Below are positions 40,249 to 50,178 of a DNA stretch of 64,000 nucleotides, one piece after another. The position numbers and the translations under genes are program-made. Under the pieces are notes generated by a model. The model did no database searches and was not told the DNA's origin. It worked only from the letters and a program-made list of their open reading frames with translations. Position 1 is the stretch's first letter; every line of letters starts with the position of its first letter. The DNA lies in the NCBI GenBank assembly GCA_019677205.1, contig JAAMXY010000976.1, forward strand, positions 124,001 to 188,000, given 5' to 3'. Origin of the DNA: Pinguiococcus pyrenoidosus. Its lineage: Eukaryota; Sar; Pinguiophyceae; Pinguiochrysidales; Pinguiochrysidaceae.

Positions 40249-41283
40249 TTACCCGCGACACAAACAGCTCCATGGCATCCGCATGGACATCCCGTATTTC
40301 TCTGGCAAAGGCAAGGACGGATGTGAGACCCGTGCAGCCCAAGCAATGATCCTCTAGAAGCCCAGTGGGAAACAGACGCAAGTGGGAAAGAAAAACCACA
40401 ATCACCTGTCAACCCGGTCAATCTCCACGGTCGTGAAGCCGAAGGCGTCGGCAGTGCTCTGGCCAAGGACGAGCTTGAACCACTCGATGGCACTGCGGCG
40501 CCAGGGGATCTTGCCCCAGTGAATGTAGCCGCCCTCCCAGTGCTCATACACGGCCAGGTAGTCATCGTATATTTCCTTGCAGAACCGCTCGCCGAGGTCC
40601 GAAAAGCCCGACGGCCGACGGCGCAGCTCCTCCACCACGTACACGCGAAAGGCGTCGACAAAGTCGCTCCCTCGCCACGCCCGATATGTCTCATTCGCAT
40701 TGAGCCGCGCACAGAGCTCGAAAAACGCCCTCATGAACCTAGACATGCCCGGTCAGGGCAGGTGGCCTTAGAACCCCATGGCCAAGCGAGCATTGCGCCG
40801 AGGAGCTTGTTCGCTTGCTTACTTCTCGAACAGAACGCCCTTCACGAGCACTTCGTGAGGCGTATCCGGTGGCGTCGGCCGGACTCTCGACGGCCATAGC
40901 TCCTTGGGGATTCGCTCGTGGTGAGGCAGATCCAGCTCCAGCAGAGCGCAAGCTGCCGTCTCCAGCGCCACATCAAGCGTCCTTATCTTCTCCATCTGCG
41001 CCTTCTGCAGCGCCAATCTCAGCAGGACTGCCAGAGAGTTGCCGCTGACGCTCTCGCAGAGCGTCCACAGCGCAGACTTTCTGTTGGCGCTCCTCAAGAT
41101 CTTCCGCACCACCGCCTCCTCCGGCGACTGCTCTGCGTCTGCTTGGGAGCTGGGGCCGTAGAGAAGCGCCGCGGTCCACTTCTTGTTCAGCAGCGCCAGC
41201 GAGAACAGGTCTCCGGGCGGCACGAAGGACAACAGCACGGGGCCAAAGCCCGGAGACAGCAGAATCATCGGCTCGCCAAGCAT
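40249..41283 (-). CDS. Hypothetical protein with F-box-like N terminus
   Basis: Exons 41283-40823, 40738-40406 and 40351-40249, all joined in phase 2 by GT-AG introns (84 and 54 bp), give 298 aa. The N terminus GPVLLSFVPPGDLFSLALLN then KKW resembles an F-box (hydrophobic pattern plus the Lys-Lys-Trp end). A SKP1-linked ubiquitin-ligase role is possible but unproven. The rest (FMRAFFELCARLNANETYRA; RFCKEIYDDYLAVYEHWEGG) is helical and unrecognised. The last intron is short (54 bp) and its acceptor (tctagag) is weak. Without that splice the protein would end in VDR at 40402. The + strand downstream has a G-run (40186-40210). Confidence 0.6.
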
Positions 41284-41941
41284 CGCTGCAAAACCAGTGG
41301 TGCGTCAACCGCAAAACCGCAGACCCGTCAAAAATCGGCAACGTTCGTCTTCGGAAAACGCGCCAGAAATTGGCCCACCACACTGCTATGGCGCAATACT
41401 ACACGTTCGTAGCGCCTCGAGGCGTCGACCAGTGCAACGTGAATCCCAGCCCTCCAGTACCGCCGCCCGAAGCGCCCGACTGGCAACGGCCGTGTGGCGA
41501 AAAAGGCGCGAAATTGAAATCCAGCCGCTGTGCTGGTGGCGGACTGGGACAGAAGGACGCGTTCTCGTTTGGCCCCTTTCCGTTTCCGTTTCCGTTTCTG
41601 TTTCCGTCCGCTTCTGTCCTCCTTTTCCGTTTCTGTCCTCTATTGGGGTATGCAGAGGTACCGTAGTATAAAGGGTACTGCTTTTGGGCCGGGTTAGGTC
41701 TCCTCTATTTCGCGCAGCCGCGCTCAACATCAACCCTCGCTGGCCAATTGCGCTCCAACGATGCTCTCATCTCCCAATCCAGTGTGGTGGCGGGAGAAAA
41801 GTAAACTATTTCAAACTTGCCGAAGGACGGCTCTCCACTTTTGGCGCCATTTTTCAGCCGTGCGACTTTCGGCAGATCCGCATCCCAATCCGCATCCTTC
41901 CGCATCCCTTGTTCCGCCTCGCCCATTTTCTCTCTGGTATC
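41284..41941. promoter_or_regulatory. Divergent spacer upstream of recA
   Basis: Separates the F-box-like gene (-) from recA (+). It contains a repeated tttccg pyrimidine stretch (about 41575-41635), a TATA-like gtataaag (about 41664), and CTTTTGGCGCCA (41838-41849, 93 bp upstream of the recA ATG), identical to 641-652. No exon is needed, since the open + frame upstream of 41942 has no ATG near the leader. Confidence 0.45.
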
Positions 41942-42353
41942 ATGTCGGCCGCGGTGAAGATCGCGCTTTTCGCGCTGTGCTTCATCTCCAGCCGGGGCTT
42001 CTCTGGGATTCCCGGACTAGCGCCTGCCAGCCGCGTCTCCCGTTTGCACGCGCGGCGCGGAAGCGCGTCCGCCGACTTCGGCAGTGGAGACTTGGCCCCA
42101 GACGCTCGGAAGGAAGCGCTGGAGGGCGTGATGAGCAACATCGAGCGCTGCTATGGGCGCGGCAGTATCCTGAAGCTGGGCGACAACAGCGGCATGGGCG
42201 TGAGCACCACGCCCAGTGGCTCCATGACGCTGGACCTGGCGCTGGGCGGTGGCTATCCCAAGGGCCGCGTGATCGAGATCTACGGGCCGGAGAGCTCTGG
42301 CAAGACCACCTTGGCGCTGCATGCCATTGCCGAAGTGCAAAAGGCCGGCGGCA

Positions 42354-42384
<31 letters not shown>

Positions 42385-43213
42385 GGATCCGTCCTACGCT
42401 GGGAACCTGGGCGTCCACGTGGACAACCTGTTGGTGTCTCAGCCGGACAGCGGAGAGATGGCGCTGGACATCGTGGACCAGCTCATCCGCAGCCGGGCGG
42501 TGGAGGTCATCGTGGTGGACAGCGTGGCCGCCTTGGTGCCGCGCGTGGAGCTCGACGGCGACATGACCGACCAGCAGATCGGAGCGCAAGCTCGCCTCAT
42601 GTCCAAGGCGCTTCGTAAGATCACCGGCTCGCTGGCGAAGAGCAACTGCAGCGTGATCTTCCTCAACCAGCTCCGCTCCAAGGTCGGGGTCATCTACGGA
42701 AGCCCCGAGGTCACGAGCGGGGGCAACGCCCTGAAGTACTACTCGAGCCTCCGCCTGGACGTCCGGCGCAAGGAGATCACTCGGGAGAACAAGGGCATCA
42801 CGGTCAAGGTGAAGGTCGTGAAGAACAAGGTTGCGCCGCCGTTCCGCCTGGTCGAGCTGGACATCCTCTTCGGGCAGGGCATCGACACGGTCGCGAGCCT
42901 GCTCGACGCCGCCGAGCAGATGGACATCGTGACCAGACGCGGCAGCTGGTACAGCTTCGAGGGCAACAACGTGAGCCAGGGCCGCCTGAACATGGTGGAC
43001 CATCTCACCGTCGACCGCCAGATGCGCGGCAAGATCGAGGAGCTCGTGCGCGGATCGATCTCGCAGCAGAAGCAGGAGGCGGAAGAAGAGGCCGCCCGAT
43101 CCCGGGACCTTCGCTTGGGAGTGCTGCAGGAGCCCGGCAACGTCAAGACGGAGCAGGACGTTACCCTCATGGATAAGGCGGGCATCCCGGACCCCGCGGT
43201 GCAATTCGACTAG
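41942..43213 (+). CDS. RECA: Plastid RecA recombinase
   Basis: Intronless, 423 aa. ATG 41942 is chosen because it begins a signal peptide ([19 protein letters not shown]) followed by [12 protein letters not shown], the Phe-containing start of a red-lineage plastid transit peptide. The bacterial RecA core is intact. It has Walker [15 protein letters not shown], Walker [15 protein letters not shown], the [17 protein letters not shown] region next to loop L1/L2, and [19 protein letters not shown]. The acidic/charged C-terminal tail is Lys/Glu-rich. It pairs homologous DNA for repair of the plastid genome. It is of cyanobacterial/plastid endosymbiont origin by family knowledge, not a recent transfer, given host-like GC and leader. 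Confidence 0.95.
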
Positions 43214-43506
43214 ACCGCTGGAAGCTTCAAGGTGAACAGTGAACGGTGAACGGTGAACGGCAGAGGGTCGAGCAGCCTGTGGCACTCCCCGTGTCTGACG
43301 AAAGATAAAGTGTTGGATCAAACTTCCTCTGCGCTTCCCGGGAAAAAACAGATCTCGCGGCGTGCCATCTCGCGGCGTACCATCTCGCTACAAAGATACA
43401 CATCTTTCGAAATCATCACATATATACACATGGACGGACTGGTGCAGGATGCATACCCTTTCGCTACGTATGCTCTGCGTGGCTACCCTCGTCTCTCTCA
43501 ATCGTT
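43214..43506. other. Convergent spacer with short gtgaacg repeat
   Basis: Between recA (+) and the bHLH/F-box-like gene (-). A four-fold aacggtga repeat sits at about 43231-43262, right after the recA stop. Confidence 0.7.
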
Positions 43507-45602
43507 TCAGATCAGTCTGGACCGCTTGTAGCATGCGTCGTAGCGCGACATGGCGCCCATCGCGTTGCTGCGCGGAGACGAGAACTCGCTTCCTATCGGA
43601 ATCTCTAGCAAGGATTGCAGGCCATCCCCGCCGCGGGAGGGGGGGAGGGACAGGCCGATGGGAATGCGCAATCCCTTGGAATGCAGCTGGATGAAGCCGA
43701 CTTCCGTGTCGGTGGCCAGGGCCGGCGGCAGCGCGAAGCACAGGGACAACTCCATGACTTCGTAGGCCTTGAGCTCCATCTGCATGTTGGCGGTGGGGTT
43801 CGGGTTGGGCATGAATCGGTCGTCCAGGATGGAGTCGTCCGCCCACGCCTCCGCAATCAGGATGTTCCCGACGCGTAGCTGGAAGGGGTCGGAGCGCTTG
43901 CGGTGCAGGACGAGCTTCTCGCCGAGGCCGGGGTTCGCGATGATGAGCTGCAGCTCCACCACGTCCCGTGCGATGCCCAGGCCGTTGGCGCCCCGGATCG
44001 TGCGCGTCAGGTACCCGTTGCTTCGCCCGATCATCATCAGCGAGTACACCACGCAGCCCCTCGCCCATTCTCTCGTGCCCATCCTCACGCTCGTGGCATA
44101 CAGCGGCGCCTTGCCGCATCCCAAGATCGTCGTCTGCACACTGGGCGTCCGCACGAACGAGCTCTTGAAGCACTTGCGGTGCGTTAACAGATGCTGCCCG
44201 ACGCCGAGGTCGTGGACGTAGCAAGCCCAGGCCTGGGCCTTGTCGACGGGGCAGGGCCCGAAGCCTCGGAAGATGTTCTGCCAAGCCTCCGCCTATCAAG
44301 TGTCGCGCAAGCGAAGCGCGTGGTCAGCTCAGCAAACCCTTGCGCCGCGGGGACGGGACTCGACAAGGCAAGGCGAATCGGAGCCGAGCAGAGCTTGAAA
44401 CTTACCCAGAACGGCGACGCCCTCGTGGCCTCCCGCAGGCGCTTGCACACGGACGACATGCTAAGGACGTCCCTTGGCTCTATAAACCTCAAAATGTATT
44501 CCAAAGGATCCTCGAGCTCGAGGAGAACCTTACAGACCGCCTCCGACTGCTTCGCCTTGCCGGCGGCCCAGGCTCGCGCGCCGTCCACACGTACTTTCTG
44601 GTCTCGCTGGAGATGGTGGCCCGCGGCCACGCCGGGATCCGACCCATCGAAGCCCGCGGCGTCCTGGAAGGTCTGCGTGCTCATGGCGAAGGCGATCTCG
44701 TCATCGGAGTGGCAGCGGTCGTCAATCAGGTTCACGAACGGGTGCTCGCCGCCCGCTCGCCGGTTCGGGTGCATCGCGCCGGCGTTGGAGGCCGCGTACA
44801 TCTCGCCCTGATTGCCCACGGCGTGCTCCATCTGCAACTGCCGGACATCGGGCGGGTGCTGGAGGCCGCCGCCCCACCTCACGGCCTCCTTCTCCATCTC
44901 CCCGGGCGCTTGGGTGTTGCCGCTGGGCGCGGAGCAGCTCATCATCCCGACCTTCACGCTGGCCGACGACGAGTTCGACGGCATCTGCGCGGAGGCCGCG
45001 AGGGCAGCGTTCAGGCGGTTCTCCAGGTCCTCGATCTTGCGGTTGTTCTCTTCCAGCTTGTCGATGGCGATTCTCAGGATGCCCGGGCGGTCGGTGGCCT
45101 TGAGGCTCGGGCTGGTCTTGTGCAGCAGTTCGAAGAGTCGCGCAAAGCCATCGCTCATCAACTTGCGGCAGAGCTTCGCGCGGTCCTTCTTCCTCCGATA
45201 CGAAGCGGTTTCCGGGGGCCTGCTAAAGGGACAAACCAGTCAGAAACTCCGTTCGCACACCACGCACGTCGGCCTGTAGAGGGGTTCCCGCCTCTCAAGA
45301 CCGCTCTGCTTCGCCCCGCACTTTCCCGCCGTCCCTCCCCATCACTCTTCACTCCTCGCGCACCCGGACGCCCAACTGGCCGATGCTGCAGCGAAAGCTT
45401 CGGCCTGGAGAAGGCTCGCCTACCTGCCCTGCTGTTCCACCACGACATGCCGCTGCTCCTCCTGGGGCATGGAGCCGAAGTCGGACTCGAAGAGGCACTC
45501 GAAGAGCTGCGCGTCCATGGCGTCGGACTCCACGCCGATCGGCTCCGGAACCGCCGGCCGGCGCACGTACTGGGAGAACTCGTCAACTGCGTGACGCTGC
45601 AT
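43507..45602 (-). CDS. bHLH-like + F-box protein
   Basis: Exons 45602-45424, 45219-44406 and 44277-43507, joined in phases 2 and 0, give 587 aa. Residues about 65-125 read as a basic helix-loop-helix: the basic run YRRKKDRAKLCRKL, helix GFARLFELL, loop with K-T-D-R, helix PGILRIAIDKLEEN. A leucine/charged coiled coil continues (RKIEDLENRL). A long Gly/Pro/His-rich linker follows. Residues about 300-340 match an F-box (LEYILRFIEPRDVLSMSSVC then ...REATRASPFWN). The C-terminal about 250 residues contain GCGKAPLYATSVRMGTREW, which I do not recognise. Combining a DNA-binding-type bHLH with an F-box suggests a ubiquitin-linked transcription regulator. That is inference. The basic region lacks the canonical E-box Glu-Arg pair. 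Confidence 0.65.
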
Positions 45603-46523
45603 GGTCCTGCGAAGTGTGGCTCTTTGCCGCGTCGGCCCCTTGCTTAGCTGGGTCGCAAGGAGCGCCTGAGTATCGCACAGCTCAGCACCGCAAAAAATGC
45701 CGCTTCAAGCTGCGTTCCGCGCGCGTCTTCAACGGCGAACGCAGACGCTGGCGTCGTGTTGAATCCAACCGACTGCGCCGTTCGCTACGAGTCCGGCGCT
45801 TCCGAAGTCGCGAGAGCGCTGCGTCCCGCGAGGCTGCTGGAAAGAGAGAGCAGAGCGCGAAGGAAGGCGTGTGCGACCTGGCGCCGAGCGCGACGACAGA
45901 GACGACGGCCGAGAGAGTTGAGTTGTGGGGAGATCGGCGCAGCTTTTCGCGACTTGGCTGGGTCTGCGGACCTCTTTTTGAAATCATTTCAATTATGATC
46001 CGTTTCATGCTTGAAGAGATATTTGCTATGATTCCCATGTCTACTCATCATGTACGATCCAGTTGGGTACTTTGAATCTAGAATATATATTGAAAGTTTG
46101 TCGGATGGAGCATTCAAACTCACCGCCCATCAGAATTTCAAGAAAGGCGTGTGAGGAATCTCATCTTCCATCTGTACAAACCATTTTTATACTCCAACGT
46201 TCATGATCCTGATTGGTTTGACCAGCCGATTTTTCAAATGCAGCTCCGCGTTTTGGCAGATGAACGTTAGCTCCGGCAGCGCTACCTCCGTCGCAATTTT
46301 TCATTCAAAAGCCTTTCCCAAATCCCAGGGCGGCGCGAATTCGGTCCTCGCGAGACTCCAAATGCCCTTTTCCCGGTCCCTCCGTTCGGGAGCCGTTTGG
46401 CCCGTTGGCCCTTCGTCGTTTGAAATCTCGACCTCGGAGGCTCTGCCCAACAGCCCAGTGTTCAGTGAAGCGGGACGGGAGAAGCGAGAAGCGAGAAGTG
46501 AAGTAGTGAAGCGTCATTCGAAC
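45603..46523. promoter_or_regulatory. Divergent spacer upstream of bHLH/F-box-like and SH3BGRL-like genes
   Basis: About 0.9 kb, AT-rich at 45985-46150, with a CCAAT-type box near 46211. No exon supported. Confidence 0.45.
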
Positions 46524-47132
46524 ATGGCGGACGAAGTGGGCCCGGAGAGCGCCGCTCTGGGCAAATGCATTCTGCTGGTGAGCTCCATGCCGGCCACGCT
46601 CATGGCCGAGCAGAACATCAACCGCGCCAGAGCGCTGCTGGACGCGCGGAAAGTGGTGTACGAAGAGGTGGACGGCGCGGAAGAGGCCAACAAAGAGCAA
46701 AGAAACGCGCTGTTCGCTGTGAGCGAGAAACGCGGAGTGTATCCGCAGTTCTTTGTGGAAGTGGCCGGGAATGTCTCCTTCGTTGGAGACTGGGAGAAGC
46801 TCGAAGGCCTCAACGAGATCGCAGACTTGGATGAGGGGGTACGTTTCGTGGCCTCTGGATTCACTGTAGCATCGCGGATCCGGCCACTCACACTCACACT
46901 CACACTCACACTCACGCTCACACTCGCACTCACTCCGAGATCTTCCGCCGATCTTCTCCTCGTAGACGCTGGAGAACATCAAAGCTGCCGATCCGGACTT
47001 CCAGACGCTCGATGAGATGTACGTGGCTGTGCTCGGGTGGTCCTTGCAAGCCAAGTCGCTAACATGCTTCCTGCTGCTCCTGGCGGGGAAATGAACGGAT
47101 TCAGCTTCGCAGTCTGCGAAAAGGTGGAGTAA
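46524..47132 (+). CDS. SH3BGRL/glutaredoxin-like small thioredoxin-fold protein
   Basis: Exons 46524-46838, 46966-47018 and 47105-47132, joined in phases 0 and 2, give 131 aa. It has CILLVSSMPATLMAEQNINR, ARKVVYEEVDGA, GVYPQFFVEV and NVSFVGDWEKLEGLNEI. This is the order of beta-alpha-beta, cis-Pro loop and last helix seen in SH3BGR-like proteins, which keep the glutaredoxin fold without the CxxC active site. No redox cysteine pair is present. The last exon is only 28 bp. Intron 1 holds an (ACTCAC)n repeat. Function unknown. Confidence 0.75.
46886..46937. repeat. (ACTCAC)n microsatellite in an intron
   Basis: About eight units of cactcacactcac-type sequence, decaying into cgctcacactcgcactc, occupy the pyrimidine-rich half of intron 1 of the SH3BGRL-like gene. 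Confidence 0.9.
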
Positions 47133-47276
47133 GCGCGCCAATCCGCTCCTCTCCTGCGAGAATGATCCAAAGGGCCTGCGAGAAGAGCTCAGCACCGCAG
47201 CTGCTTGCCTTCTTTGCAAGCAAAGCGATAGCACTTGTCGGGAAGAGGAGCGGAAGTGTCATAATTTCAGCGTTGC

Positions 47277-47547
47277 TCATGACTTGTCCGAGGCCTGCTG
47301 GAGCCCATGGCAGTTCCTCCTCTGCGTGCTCACCACGCGGAAAAGCTTCGTCCGCTGCGGCAGTGGCTTCACGGCATTGCGCGCCGCACGCGTTGGCGAG
47401 AACAGCTGCTTGATGGTGTTCGGCAGGATGGTACTGTGGAAAAGGTCGAGGCCGCCCTGGCTCTGGCTTGCGCCCAAATCGAACTGGCTCTCCGAGTAGT
47501 CCTCCTCTTCATCCTCCTCCTCGCCATCACCTACCATGTCCTCCACA

Positions 47548-47580
<33 letters not shown>

Positions 47581-49955
47581 GGCAAATCTTCTAGAGTGTC
47601 TTCCTCGCCCACCGGTGGGAAGCTGACTTCGAAGGACTCGAGGTACATGTAGAACTTGAGGGGCGGCCCCAGCGACTCCCCGTCCTGGCCCATGACCCGA
47701 TTCAGCTGCTTGAAGAGCCTCTGGCGAAGCGCTGCGTCGTCGCGGAACGCCGCCACTGTGAGGTCCATGTCGTCGGTCTGTAGAAATCGCAGGGCTTCTT
47801 CGCCGGAGCAGGACGCCTTTAAAGATGCGGTGTCGTCCTGGAGGTCGAGCTGGAAGAAGAGCTGCGGCGTGTCGCCTGCCTTCCCCAGCCAGGATTCCCA
47901 GTCGGCAACGCTTGGAGAGACCGCGGTGACGTCGACCTTCACGACGTGCTTGGCCGGAATTCGGTCCGCCAGGACCTGCGCGAGCGAGGAGAGGCGCCGA
48001 CCGTCGAAGAGGGTGGAGCGCACCGGGCGCTGGATCTCTGCCGCCTGGCGCCCCGTCTGGATGCGAGACATGCGCATGCCATAGTTGCTGAGCAGCTCGC
48101 GAATCTCGTAGGCATAGTCCGGCAGCAGCATGACGTTGCTGCGGTTCCGGATCCACGCGCTCCTCGAGTACGCAAGCTGACCCGACGGACTGGGCAAGCT
48201 GCCGTGCTTGACGAACACGCCTCGAATGCGGATCCAGTCGCCCACCTGTGCGCCAAGATCGTAGACCAGATACTTCCAATGATTGCCCAGGCAGATCCGC
48301 AGCCTCCGCCCCCGCGGGACCGCCTTTCCGGTGCCGTCGGCCGCGGGAGCAGCCCAGAAGGACTCGGACGTGCCCTGGAACGCCTCCAGCGCCAGGGACT
48401 GCTCGACCAGGTCGCCATCCTCCCTCTCGATCCCGCACTCCTCCAGCGTCGGCGCGTGAGCGTTCACGGCGTCGCAGCAGCGCTTCTTGACCAGATTGGC
48501 CTCCGCGTTCGTCCACGGCTCCCACGGCCGACTGTCGGTCTTGCCCTCCGTGCCCATCTGGCCACTGAAGGCGCCGTCGGCTTCGCCCGTGCCGTCCCAC
48601 ACGATGATGCTGGGGCCGACGGCGTTCTCCCACATGTCGCTGATGATCATTGCGTCGTCGGTGACGAACTCGGCCAAGCTCCGCACGCCAGGTCTCAGAG
48701 GCGGCGTCTCGTACTTCACCAGCATCACGATGAGGTCGATCTCCATCTCCGATTCCGAAGATGTCCCCACGCTCCCGCGTGCGGAGGGACTGAGCGGAGG
48801 ATCCAGCGAGCCGATCGAGCGCGTCATGCTGCTCTTGATCAAAGGGTCCGTGGCGATGGCATGCTGCGCGTAGTGCCACGTGCGGAGCAGGCGCTTCGCA
48901 TCCTCTTTCACAAAGGTGAAGTTCTTGGAGAAGGGAACGACCTCCAACTCCCCATCCGGTAGATGCTCCACCACGTCCCGCCAGACCGTATCGGCTTCAT
49001 CCGCCCTGTTGGCCACGGCCAGCTGATTGTCCGCCTTGATGAACGCCCGCCGCGGGCTTTGCGCCCATCCGCGGCACACGATGAAGCTGCTCTTCATGCC
49101 ACCCAGCAGCTGAGGCTTGCCATCGTACAGCTGCGCCTTGGCCCGGTGTACGCGGATCACGTCGCCCACGTACTTGGCGTGCGGCAACGTCGCTCTGGTC
49201 GGCTTGAAGGAGTTGCAGACCACGGCCGCTTCGGGCTCGGGGCAGGACTCGTCGTTGAGATACAGGGAAGCGATGTAGTCTCGGCCGCGCGTTTTCTTGG
49301 GCGCCGCGAAGGCGGTTGCCATGGCGCAGACATTCACAGCATTCCCTTTCCTCGCTGCCACTTCGCTGAGCGGCGAATAGCTGTACTCCTCGCCGTTCTG
49401 CGCCGCCGTCCGCTTCCTCTTGGAACCCCGGGAGCCATTCCGCGGGCGCTGGAGACCCAAGGCCACCTGGCCGACGTTCTCTGGCGTGATGCAAACCTTG
49501 CGATCGTCGTCGAAGGTGAGAGTCACCCGAACCGCCTCGGGCGCAGCCGCTTGGATCTGATCCGACAGCACCAGACAGAAGGGATGATCCGCCTCTTCTT
49601 CACCCGCCGATCGGAACACGTGTTGATCCGTCATTCCCTCCAGCACCATCCGGCAGCCTTTGGGCAGGCCCCGCATTTGTGCGGCCCAGGCGTCGTAGCA
49701 GTACACCAGCATGCTGGAATGGCGGCCCAGATGCGTCCGATCCTTCACCTGCAGTCGCATGACTTGGGAGTGGCTGTCCAGCAGAGGGCCAAACTGGTGC
49801 GCGGCCACTTGCATCGCCTCTCCAGACGCCTCGGAAGCTGAAGACGGGAGCTCTGGAGGCAGCGACGCCACCGTGCCGCTGAACGCCACGCTCACTTCCA
49901 GGTGCAAGCGCCGGCTGTGGTCCGAGATCGTGTGCACAGAGCGATAGAGCGTCAT
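47277..49955 (-). CDS. POT1-like telomere end-binding OB-fold protein
   Basis: Single exon. The ATG at 49955 (MTLYRSVHTISDHSRR) gives 892 aa. An ATG at 50048 would add 31 residues encoded by a ttctcgtgagg repeat. An OB fold at about 207-300 has the POT1/Cdc13 pattern: NAVNVCAMATAFAAPKKTRG, DYIASLYLNDESC, TRATLPHAKYVGDVIRVHRA and KAQLYDGKPQLLGG. A second OB-like segment at about 560-620 (LRICLGNHWKYLVYDLGAQV; GDWIRIRGVFVKHG) follows. A basic GSKRKRT stretch could direct it to the nucleus. A poly-Gln run encoded by CAG and an acidic stretch lie near the C terminus. Binding of single-stranded telomeric DNA is inferred from the first OB fold. An E2F-like element sits about 100 bp upstream. Confidence 0.6.
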
Positions 49956-50054
49956 CTTCTCGCGAGATTCTCGTGAGGTTCTCGTGAGGTTCTCGTGAGA
50001 GAAGGCCAGAGAAAGTGTCCCAGAAAGGTTTTCGTGTTCGCTTTCCATTTGGAA

Positions 50055-50067
50055 TTTTGGCGGGAAA
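50055..50067 (-). promoter_or_regulatory. E2F-like motif TTTTGGCGGGAAA
   Basis: Perfect match to the strong E2F consensus, 100 bp upstream of the 49955 ATG of the POT1-like gene. That distance is similar to the elements upstream of the SAP/PHD gene (82 bp) and recA (93 bp). It supports 49955 over 50048 as the translation start. Confidence 0.5.
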
Positions 50068-50178
50068 TCTGGGCGTGACAGACTGGACAAGGCAGGCGGG
50101 CGAGCGGCGTTTGGAGACCGAGAACGGTAGAGAATCCTGCTGCGTGCGACTTCCCAAAACTTGAGGACCTCCCTGCTC

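Noticed and set aside
41942-43213. Recent bacterial gene transfer or contamination (RecA)
   Set aside because: Plastid leader, host-like GC and eukaryotic neighbours indicate an endosymbiont-derived nuclear gene.
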